A DNA stretch of 15,417 bases from the NCBI GenBank assembly GCA_937905855.1, contig CALCWU010000195.1:1-15417 (forward strand), read 5' to 3'. Numbering within the stretch: position 1 is the first letter of the stretch; every line of letters begins with the position of its first letter. The stretch comes from an uncultured Mollicutes bacterium (GTDB taxonomy: Bacteria > Bacillota_I > Bacilli_A > Acholeplasmatales > Anaeroplasmataceae). The position numbers were made by a program, and so were the translations under genes. The notes under the pieces were generated by a model. The model saw nothing but the letters and a program-made list of their open reading frames with translations. It was not told the origin of the DNA and did no database searches. Positions 8,199 to 15,417 of the stretch are shown here, in pieces.

Positions 8199-11100
8199 AT
8201 GAAGCATATTTTTAAACATTGTGCTCTATTATTTACATTTTCAGCATTGGCTTTAACTGGCTGCTCTGTTGCGACTGGTTCAAATGCTGTTATAAAAAAT
8301 AATAGCACAACTCATTTAAATATTTCACAAGCAAAGCTTATTGCTAATGCTACTGATAATATGAAATACATAAATCCTAATTTATTATCAAAGGTTGATG
8401 ATTTAGCTAGTGATGATAGAGTTAGTATTTTAGTTTCAATGGATAATAATTCTTTAGCTGATGACTATTTTTCTTATTCAAGAGGCTATGATAGTATTTC
8501 TGATTTTGCTAGTAGCTCATATGGTGAAAAGCAAAGAAATAGATATCTTGAAAATCAAAATAGATTAATTGATGATTTAACGTCACGTGGATTAATTGAT
8601 GATGTTAAATATAACTATACTACGTTGTTTAATGGCTTTTCAGCTACAACAACATATGCAAATTATAAAAAATTAAAAAATAATGGCTATAGTGTTTCAC
8701 TTGGTGAGGTTTATGCGTTGCCCAAAAGTACTGAGGCAAGTAAATATAATGCTGTAACTAATGATGTTGATGTTTATGACACAGGAATATTTAATTCATC
8801 AAGTGTTGAATATGATGGCGAAAATACAGCTGTTGCTATCCTAGACTCTGGCTTTGATGTCCATCATACTGTATTTCAAACTATGCCACAGCATCCAATG
8901 ATTTCTCGTGATCATATTAGTGAGGTTTTAGCTTCGACTAAGGCATCAGGTTTTACATCTGGCTTAAAGACAGAGGATGTATATGTTAATACTAAAATTC
9001 CATATGCTTATGATTATGCAGACAAGGATCCTGATGTTACTCCATATGATAGTGAGCATGGAACCCACGTTGCTGGTATAATCGCTGGTAGTGATAGTGT
9101 TATTACCGGTGTTGCTATTAATACCCAATTAGTTTTACTAAAAGTATTTGCCGATTTAAATTCTGGAGGTAAAACTGAGGATATTCTTGCAGCCTTGGAG
9201 GATGCAGTTGTTATTGGTGTTGATGCTATTAATATGAGCCTTGGTTCATCTTGTGGTTTTTCAAAATTAGCTGATAATGATTACCTAAATTCAGTTTATG
9301 ATAAGGTAGAAGAGGCTGGTATTTCTTTATTAGTTGCCGCAAGTAATGATTATAGTAGTGCCTTTGGTGGTGAAAATAGTAATACTAATAAAACAACTAA
9401 TCCGGATTCAGCAACTGTTGGTTCTCCATCTACCTATAATGCAGCTTTATCAGTTGCTTCAATTAGTGGTACAAAGAGCAAATATGTAAGAGCAAAGGAT
9501 GATGGCTATACATTCTTCTTTAATGAAGCTAATAACACATCATATAAGCCATACGATTTCTTTGAAATGTTAAATTTAGCTGATGGTGATAATGAAATTG
9601 AATATGTAACTATTCCTGGTTATGGATCAAGATTAAATTATTCATCAGTTGATGTAAAAGGCAAAATCGCGTTAGTTAAACGTGGTGATATTAGCTTTGA
9701 GGAAAAGACAAAGCAGGCATATCTTGCAGGAGCCAGAGGCATTATCATTTATAATAATATAAGTGGTGAAATTACAATGTCTGCTGGTAATGATGCTAAA
9801 ATTCCTCTATGCTCAATTTCTAAAGATGATGGTGAGCATTTAGCTAAAAAGAAGAGTGGTATCTTAGTTTTAAATAAGACTAATCTTGCTGGACCATTTA
9901 TGTCAGATTTCTCAAGCTGGGGTCCAAATCCTGATTTAACTCTAAAGCCTGAAATAACTGCTCATGGTGGAAATATTAAATCATCTGTTCCAGGTGGTGG
10001 CTATGAGGAATTATCAGGTACATCAATGGCTACGCCAAATATGTGTGGTATTGTTGTTTTAATCAGACAATATTTAAAGGAAAAGTATCCTGATGCTACA
10101 ACAAAAGAAATTTCTAAGCTTACAAATCAAATTATGATGTCTTCAGCAACAATTGCCTTAAATCAAGAAGGCAATCCTTATTCTCCTCGTAAACAAGGTG
10201 CTGGACTTGCAAGCTTAAAAAATACGGTTAATACTAAAGCATATTTATCTGTTGATGGTAGCGATAGAACTAAGGCAGAACTTGGCGATGATGCTAAGAA
10301 AACTGGAAAATATGTTATCAAGTTTAGATTAAACAATATCTCTAATGAGTCATTAAGCTATATGATTGATGATGCAACAATGACTGAAAGTGTTTCAACA
10401 TCAGATTCTCGCTATGTTGCTGAAAAGGCACATATGCTTAATCCTAATGCTAGTGTAAAAATTACTGGTGATGCAACACTTGATGGAAACAAGATTACAA
10501 TATCTCCTAATAGCAATGCTTTAATTGAATATACAATTACTTTAAGTGATGATGAAAAATTATATATTAATAAGAATTTTGCTAATGGTATGTATGTTGA
10601 GGGCTTTGTAACATTAAAGGCTGTTGATAAGAATGAAGTAGATTTATCTATTCCATTCCTTGCCTTCTTTGGTGATTGGACTAAAGCTCCATTATTTGAT
10701 AAGACCTTCTATGAGGTCGAAAGTGAAGCTCATGATAAATCAATTGATGATGAAGATAAAATTAAAGCTGATTATTATGCAACAACTCCACTTGGAAGCT
10801 ATTATTATAATTATATAATTCCCCTTGGATCATATGTTTATTCAATGGATGAAACTAAGTATGATGCTATTCCTGCAACTGTTGAGCATGCAGCAATGGG
10901 CTATGAGGTTTCTTCAATTCATGGTATTACAACTGTTTATGCAGGATTATTAAGAAATGCTAAAAAGCTTGTAACAACAATTTATAATACAAATACTGGT
11001 GAGATAGTTTACGAAAATATTAAATATGATCAATTTAAGGCTCACTATAGTGGTGGACAGATTCCTGCTTATGATATGCTTGATATTAATATGCAGGAAT

Positions 11101-14100
11101 TAGGATTAACTAATAACACTAATTATACATTCAAGATGCAGGCATACCTTGATTATGGCGATGGTGGCATTTCTACTAATTTAAATAATACATTTGAATT
11201 TAGCTTCTATGTTGATTATGAAACTCCTATTTTAACTGATGCAGAGTATTATGCAAAATATGATAAATCACTTAAAAAGGATAGATATTATGTTGATTTA
11301 TATGTTTATGATAATCATTATGCAATGTCAGTAAGACCATTTACAATGGTTAATGGTTCACTTGCATCATTATGTGACTATCCAATTCCTGTTTATGGTG
11401 AAAAGGGTTCTATTAATAAGGTTACAATGGAAATAACTGACTATATGGATTTATTAAAATATAGTAGTGATAGCTCAGGCGGTGCAGGTCTTACAAATGG
11501 TCTTGGAATAATGATTGATGATTATGCAATGAATAGTAATTATTATTATGTTACCTTCCCAGGCACTAACTCATCTAATCTTGAATTTAAAAATGCAAAT
11601 GGTGAGAAAATTACTTCATATGATGCAATGATTGGTCAAGAGGTTAATCTTGCTAAGCTTTTAACATCTGATGATGAAACATTTGACTCAAGCGACCCAT
11701 ATCAATCTGAATATTTTGCTAAATTATCTTGGACATCAAGTGATGAAACTATTGCTAAGGTAAAAAATGGTAAGGCTGAGGGTATTAATAGTGGTAGTGC
11801 TTTAATTACTGCTACGGCAATTGGCTCTGATGGTGCTTATCATAAAGCTTCAATTATTCTAAATGTTAAAGAAGAAACAAGTGTCAGTCTTTTAAGTGCA
11901 AATCAATCATTTAGCAATAATGTTTCATTTGAGGATATAAAATTTACTTATTATGATACAATAAAGGCCTTTATAGATGGACCTGAATATTCTAAGATTG
12001 GTTCAGCAGGCGATCGTAATTTCTTATCAAATGGTGCAATTTCTTTCTATCCAAGTGAACAAGTTAAGCTTGGCTATGAAATTAAACCTTGGAATTTGGA
12101 TAGCTCTAGATATTCTTTAAAATGGGAATCAACAAATCCTTTAGTTGCAACAGTTGACCAAAATGGTTTAGTTACAGCTATTAAGGAAGGAAAATCAATA
12201 ATCACACTTAGAATTACCGTTGATGGTAAGGAATCAAATATTATTGCTAGAACTACGGTAACTGTTAATAATGAATTTATTATTTCTGGTACGACTCTTA
12301 CTGGCTATAAGGGCAATGGTGGAGATGTTGTTATTCCAGATGATAAGGGTATATTATATGTTGGCGCTTATGCATTCAGTCTTTATACAACTGATACTTC
12401 TGTTAAGGTTGATGAGGATGACTGGGATGCAAATAAGAGTGCTGGTGGAAATGATACAATTACTAGTGTAACAATTCCTGCTAATGTGCAAGAGGTTTAT
12501 AAATATGCCTTCTATAATTGCTCTAATTTAAAGAGTGTTAAATTCTTAAGCGATGATAAGGGTAATACCTGCAAGCAAATAAAGGAATTTGCTTTCGCAG
12601 CTAATACATTACTAACTGATATTAATCTTGAAAATATTCAAGTTATAGGTAAATCAGCCTTTGCTAATTGTACAGCACTTACAGATATTGATTTATCACA
12701 TATTTATGCTCTAGGTGAGCAAGCATTTAAAGGCTGCATTGGACTTACAAGTGTAAATTTAACATCACTTAGAAATGCTTGGAAGGAAGTATTTATGGAT
12801 TGTAGTAATTTAACTACATTTATAAGTGGTAACTATACTAAGCTTTCTGAGGGAATGTTTAAAAATAGTGGACTTACAAGTGTCGATATTTATTCAGATA
12901 GAATTCCAACTAGTGCTTTTGAAAATTGTAAAAATTTAACTAAGGTTGATGTAATGAGAGACATTGTTTATGTTGGAGAAGGTGCGTTTAAGGGATGCAG
13001 TAAAATGAGTTCATTTGTCTTTAGAGGCAAATCAGACTTCATTTATAATAATGCTTTTGAAAATTGTACTGCTTTAACAAGTCTTACAATGCCAAATGGT
13101 GAAACAAAAATTGAGCAATATGCATTCTTGAATTGTACAAAGCTTAATAAAATTACCTTTGCTAAGGATAGTAGAATTATTGGTAATGAATCAACAATTT
13201 TTGAAGGATGTAGTGCTTTAAAGGAGTTTAATGTTGAAGCCGCAAATGAGTATTATAAGGTAAATGGACCATTATTATTAACAAGCGACGAAAAGAGTAT
13301 AATTCTTGCTGCCCCAGGCTATGATTATGGAAGATATACTATTCCTGCTTCTGTGCTAGAAGTACAAGATGGTGCCTTCGGTGGTATTTCAACTCTAAGA
13401 ACTCTTAATTTAAATAATGTAACGCATATCGGTGAATATGCCTTTGCTGAATGTACAGCTTTAACTAGTGTTACATTTGCAAATGATAAATTTACAATTG
13501 ATGCTGGTGCTTTTGCAGCTTGTACAAAGCTTGCTACCCTTGTTAATATCAAAAATACTAAGGCGATTGGTAAGTATGCTTTTACATCAACAGCATTAAA
13601 TTCTATTGATTTAGGAGAAGATGTAAATATTGGTGAAGGTGCATTTGCCAGAATTACGGCTTTAAGATATGTTCATTTATATGGAAATACAGTAATTGGT
13701 TATGGCGCATTTATTAATGATACTGGCTTAACAACTGTTGATATTGATTCTGATGCAAGAATTACGGCTTCTGATTATGCTTTCTACAATTGTACAAAGC
13801 TAGCTTCAATAGATTTAAGTAAATTCTATGACCATATTGGTAAAATGGCTTTCTATGCTACAGTAATAAAAGTAGCAAATTTAACAAATGTTACAAGTGT
13901 TGGCGATTTTGCTTTCGCTGATTGTACAGAAATTACAACGCTAAATATGCCAATAATGGAAACAATCGGTGATGGTGCCTTTGCTGCATATTCAGAGTCA
14001 TCTGTAAGTGGAATTGCAATAACGTCATTAGAACTTCCTACAACTCTAAGAAGTATTGGCGAGGCAGCATTCTATACTTGCTTAAACTTAAAAACTATAA

Positions 14101-14858
14101 CAATTCCAGCTAATGTGGAATTAAATGGTTTTATCTTTGCTTATAATACTTCACTTCAAAGTGTAGTTTTGGATCCTTCAATTAAGACAATTCCTAATAA
14201 TATGTTCTACAAAGCTATAGCTCTTGTAAATATTAATCTTGAAAATGTTGAAAGAATTGAAGATGGAGCATTCTATACATGTACTAAGTTAAAAAATGTA
14301 AATCTATCTAACCTATTATATGTAGGAGAGGATGCCTTTGCTGGATGTACAAGCATTACATCTTTGGATATGCCTCGTGTTAAGGAAATTGCTGATTATG
14401 CCTTCTTAAGTGCAAGTGGTGTTTCAACTGTCAATATGCCAGTTGTTGAAAAAATTGGTATTCAATCTTTATCAATGCTAAATGTTGGATCTATTGTTTT
14501 ACCAAATACTATTAAGGAAATTTCTAAGAGTGCTTTCTATAATAATGCTAAGCAATCAGCATTCCTATATAACGATAATGGTAACATTGTTGATACCTAT
14601 AATATTAATGATTATTGCTTAATTTCTAATGGTGTATTATATATTAGAAATGCTAATGGCTTACTTGAAATGTCATCTTATCCTACTGGAAAGATTGAAC
14701 AAAACTATACAGTTTTAGATAATACTTATCGAATTGAGATGTATGCAGCAGCTGCAAATCCATATCTTACAAATCTTATTTTACCAGATACTCTTGAATC
14801 AATTGGTAATATGGCATTCTATGATTGCTCAAAGCTAAATAGTGTTGAATTTAGATAG
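8199..14858 (+). CDS. Lipoprotein S8 (subtilisin-family) protease of lactocepin/C5a-peptidase type with a long BspA-like leucine-rich repeat arm; frame interrupted at 14856-14858
   Basis: The signal peptide ends in lipobox LTGC, so Cys22 is probably lipid-anchored. Residues about 73-171 look like an I9 propeptide inhibitor. The S8 catalytic domain spans about 205-670 and the triad is intact: Asp216 (AILDSGFD), His287 (EHGTHVAG) and Ser609 (GTSMATP), with Asn383 (AASND) as oxyanion residue. Spacings of 71, 96 and 226 residues (D-H, H-N, N-S) fit the C5a peptidase/lactocepin branch. A PA domain (about 469-562) is inserted between Asn383 and Ser609. Next come an Fn3_5-like domain (about 704-823), a further beta region (about 880-1125), two Big_2-like domains (about 1144-1224 and 1288-1354), then about 30 LRR_5 repeats to residue 2219. 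The protein should be exported, mature by cleaving its propeptide, and act at the membrane surface; the substrate is unknown. The TAG at 14856-14858 is a frameshift stop, because homologous coding continues in frame +1. Catalysis should survive, as only the C-terminal tail is lost. Confidence 0.95.
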   Translation: MKHIFKHCALLFTFSALALTGCSVATGSNAVIKNNSTTHLNISQAKLIANATDNMKYINPNLLSKVDDLASDDRVSILVSMDNNSLADDYFSYSRGYDSISDFASSSYGEKQRNRYLENQNRLIDDLTSRGLIDDVKYNYTTLFNGFSATTTYANYKKLKNNGYSVSLGEVYALPKSTEASKYNAVTNDVDVYDTGIFNSSSVEYDGENTAVAILDSGFDVHHTVFQTMPQHPMISRDHISEVLASTKASGFTSGLKTEDVYVNTKIPYAYDYADKDPDVTPYDSEHGTHVAGIIAGSDSVITGVAINTQLVLLKVFADLNSGGKTEDILAALEDAVVIGVDAINMSLGSSCGFSKLADNDYLNSVYDKVEEAGISLLVAASNDYSSAFGGENSNTNKTTNPDSATVGSPSTYNAALSVASISGTKSKYVRAKDDGYTFFFNEANNTSYKPYDFFEMLNLADGDNEIEYVTIPGYGSRLNYSSVDVKGKIALVKRGDISFEEKTKQAYLAGARGIIIYNNISGEITMSAGNDAKIPLCSISKDDGEHLAKKKSGILVLNKTNLAGPFMSDFSSWGPNPDLTLKPEITAHGGNIKSSVPGGGYEELSGTSMATPNMCGIVVLIRQYLKEKYPDATTKEISKLTNQIMMSSATIALNQEGNPYSPRKQGAGLASLKNTVNTKAYLSVDGSDRTKAELGDDAKKTGKYVIKFRLNNISNESLSYMIDDATMTESVSTSDSRYVAEKAHMLNPNASVKITGDATLDGNKITISPNSNALIEYTITLSDDEKLYINKNFANGMYVEGFVTLKAVDKNEVDLSIPFLAFFGDWTKAPLFDKTFYEVESEAHDKSIDDEDKIKADYYATTPLGSYYYNYIIPLGSYVYSMDETKYDAIPATVEHAAMGYEVSSIHGITTVYAGLLRNAKKLVTTIYNTNTGEIVYENIKYDQFKAHYSGGQIPAYDMLDINMQELGLTNNTNYTFKMQAYLDYGDGGISTNLNNTFEFSFYVDYETPILTDAEYYAKYDKSLKKDRYYVDLYVYDNHYAMSVRPFTMVNGSLASLCDYPIPVYGEKGSINKVTMEITDYMDLLKYSSDSSGGAGLTNGLGIMIDDYAMNSNYYYVTFPGTNSSNLEFKNANGEKITSYDAMIGQEVNLAKLLTSDDETFDSSDPYQSEYFAKLSWTSSDETIAKVKNGKAEGINSGSALITATAIGSDGAYHKASIILNVKEETSVSLLSANQSFSNNVSFEDIKFTYYDTIKAFIDGPEYSKIGSAGDRNFLSNGAISFYPSEQVKLGYEIKPWNLDSSRYSLKWESTNPLVATVDQNGLVTAIKEGKSIITLRITVDGKESNIIARTTVTVNNEFIISGTTLTGYKGNGGDVVIPDDKGILYVGAYAFSLYTTDTSVKVDEDDWDANKSAGGNDTITSVTIPANVQEVYKYAFYNCSNLKSVKFLSDDKGNTCKQIKEFAFAANTLLTDINLENIQVIGKSAFANCTALTDIDLSHIYALGEQAFKGCIGLTSVNLTSLRNAWKEVFMDCSNLTTFISGNYTKLSEGMFKNSGLTSVDIYSDRIPTSAFENCKNLTKVDVMRDIVYVGEGAFKGCSKMSSFVFRGKSDFIYNNAFENCTALTSLTMPNGETKIEQYAFLNCTKLNKITFAKDSRIIGNESTIFEGCSALKEFNVEAANEYYKVNGPLLLTSDEKSIILAAPGYDYGRYTIPASVLEVQDGAFGGISTLRTLNLNNVTHIGEYAFAECTALTSVTFANDKFTIDAGAFAACTKLATLVNIKNTKAIGKYAFTSTALNSIDLGEDVNIGEGAFARITALRYVHLYGNTVIGYGAFINDTGLTTVDIDSDARITASDYAFYNCTKLASIDLSKFYDHIGKMAFYATVIKVANLTNVTSVGDFAFADCTEITTLNMPIMETIGDGAFAAYSESSVSGIAITSLELPTTLRSIGEAAFYTCLNLKTITIPANVELNGFIFAYNTSLQSVVLDPSIKTIPNNMFYKAIALVNINLENVERIEDGAFYTCTKLKNVNLSNLLYVGEDAFAGCTSITSLDMPRVKEIADYAFLSASGVSTVNMPVVEKIGIQSLSMLNVGSIVLPNTIKEISKSAFYNNAKQSAFLYNDNGNIVDTYNINDYCLISNGVLYIRNANGLLEMSSYPTGKIEQNYTVLDNTYRIEMYAAAANPYLTNLILPDTLESIGNMAFYDCSKLNSVEFR
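12282..14855 (+). repeat. BspA-like (LRR_5/TpLRR) leucine-rich repeat array
   Basis: About 30 units, mostly 22-26 aa, follow the pattern I-G-x-x-A-F-x-x-C-x-x-L-x-x-(I/V)-x-L/I-P. Examples are VGEGAFKGCSKM, IGEYAFAECTAL, VGDFAFADCTEI and VGEDAFAGCTSI. Two breaks, near 13260-13345 and 14610-14790, carry the 'nGxLxxxxxxxxLxxxPxGxxxxxYxI' insert often seen in this family. BspA-type repeats form curved solenoids and mediate binding to host matrix proteins, other bacteria or polysaccharide in known examples. The target here cannot be read from the sequence. Confidence 0.9.
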
Positions 14859-14860
14859 AT
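14853..14860 (+). repeat. 4-base tandem duplication AGATAGAT at the frameshift
   Basis: Two copies of AGAT (14853-14856 and 14857-14860) create the in-frame TAG at 14856-14858. With one copy removed, the sequence reads VEFRSLVAPTLEG without interruption and stays open to base 15417. This locates the lesion exactly and gives its size as +4 bases. Confidence 0.85.
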
Positions 14861-15417
14861 CACTTGTTGCCCCTACATTAGAGGGAAGCCTTGCTGGTAG
14901 CTCATCAGATTATTCATATGCTGAAGATTCAGAAATTTATAAATTAATGAATAAATATTTTGTGTTTAATGGCTATTATCCATATTATTATGGTCAATTT
15001 AAGGGTATGGTTGGTACCAAGGAAAAGATTAATATTGTGTTACCAAATACAAATGTTGGTAGCATTAGCGGTTATGATAATTTAATTTATACTCTATTCT
15101 TTGATGTTTTTAATGCTACTAACTCAACATATGAATCAAAGGATACAAATACAATTACCTTCTTAAAATATATTAATCAAATTCCAACAAATGTTACTCT
15201 AGCTGATGAAGCATTAGTTTTAAAAACTAAAACAGCATATAATGGTATGAAGCAGGATTTACATAATTATGGTTATACCGATTCTGATATTAAGACGATG
15301 ACTGACAAGCTTAATGAAGCGGTTTTAAGAATTAATACCTTAAAGACTAATTATATCAATGAAAAATATAATGTCTTATTAGCTCAAATTAAAGAACTTG
15401 GAACAGAGTTTAGTATT
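14857..15417 (+). pseudogene. Out-of-frame 3' continuation of the S8/LRR protease gene, truncated by the window edge
   Basis: Frame 1 is open from this point to the last base. Codons from 14860 give SLVAPTLEG, the usual ending of a BspA-type repeat block ('f.s..aP.leG'). About 110 residues follow that are rich in Tyr, Asn and Gly, including KEKINIVLPNTNVG. A helical stretch follows at about 15196-15350 (VTLADEALVLKTKTAYNG, then LNEAVLRINTLK), resembling the FIVAR-like helical segments found after LRR_5 arrays in large surface proteins. No ribosome binding site precedes any internal ATG (the first in frame is 14947), so separate translation is unlikely. This is the original C-terminal tail of the protease polypeptide. 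What lies beyond, perhaps more Ig-like domains or an anchor, is not visible. Confidence 0.85.

Noticed and set aside
12271..12471. Second-frame + strand open frame of 66 codons inside the protease gene
   Set aside because: It overlaps the LRR coding region in another frame. Its Leu/Met-rich translation is an artefact of the T-rich codons.
13325..13552. Minus-strand open frame inside the LRR array
   Set aside because: It is antisense to conserved LRR codons and has no independent support.
14847..14862. Programmed ribosomal frameshift joining the two protease frames
   Set aside because: A +1 move is needed, but the P-site codon AGA would have to re-pair with GAT, and no prfB-like or heptameric slippery sequence or downstream stem is seen. 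The tandem duplication explains the shift more simply.
14947..14949. Independent translation of the 3' fragment from its first in-frame ATG
   Set aside because: No Shine-Dalgarno sequence precedes it, and coding similarity extends upstream of it into the LRR ending.
1..15417. Mycoplasma-type code (TGA as Trp)
   Set aside because: All three Trp-containing genes use TGG and their long frames are free of TGA, so the standard code is adequate.
1..15417. CRISPR array, transposon, prophage, tRNA/rRNA or defence genes
   Set aside because: No direct-repeat/spacer pattern, terminal inverted repeats with transposase, cloverleaf or rRNA-like sequence was seen. The repeats present are protein-domain repeats.
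1..15417. Apparent preference for GGC over GGT before codons that begin with T
   Set aside because: Many exceptions (for example GGT TAT and GGT TCA) occur and I did not count it. It is at most a genome-wide codon-pair bias.

Overview
The window is AT-rich DNA with a strong preference for A/T-ending codons. It encodes three very large, exported, repeat-built surface proteins in tandem on the + strand, with short gaps of 123 and 83 bases. Tryptophan is always TGG and the stops are TAA, TAA and TAG, so the standard bacterial code fits. The two visible N-termini are lipoprotein signal peptides of Gram-positive type. Together with the base composition this suggests a low-GC Bacillota/Mollicutes-like host-associated bacterium (Erysipelotrichia- or RF39-like lineages are plausible). 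That placement is inference, because no phylogenetic marker gene is present.

Layout. (1) Bases 1-3693 hold the 3' part of a large protein: GLUG-type repeats, one Listeria/Bacteroides-type (Flg_new) module, then about eight Trp/Tyr-rich repeats of 100-120 aa. (2) Bases 3694-3816 are non-coding, with inverted repeats that could form alternative or pseudoknotted RNA structures, then a ribosome binding site. (3) Bases 3817-8115 encode a 1432-aa lipoprotein: seven tandem Ig-like repeats, 'GTW/GTYTG' beta modules resembling those of the first protein, an eighth Ig-like domain and a PPC-like C-terminal domain. (4) Bases 8116-8198 are non-coding, with one good hairpin and a ribosome binding site. (5) From 8199 a lipoprotein subtilisin-family protease of lactocepin/C5a-peptidase type carries an intact catalytic triad, a PA insertion, Fn3-like and Big_2 domains, and about 30 BspA-type leucine-rich repeats. 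Its frame stops at 14858. The coding sense continues in frame +1 to the window edge.

The most notable observation is that stop. It lies in a 4-base tandem duplication (AGAT AGAT, 14853-14860). Removing one copy joins both frames through a normal end-of-LRR sequence. This is a recent frameshift, a phase-variable state or an assembly error.

The three proteins probably work at the outer face of the membrane as elongated binding or adhesion proteins plus a tethered protease with an adhesive arm. I see no RNA genes, mobile elements, CRISPR array, or defence or metabolic genes. No convincing promoter or intrinsic terminator is visible, so joint transcription from further upstream is likely but unproven.
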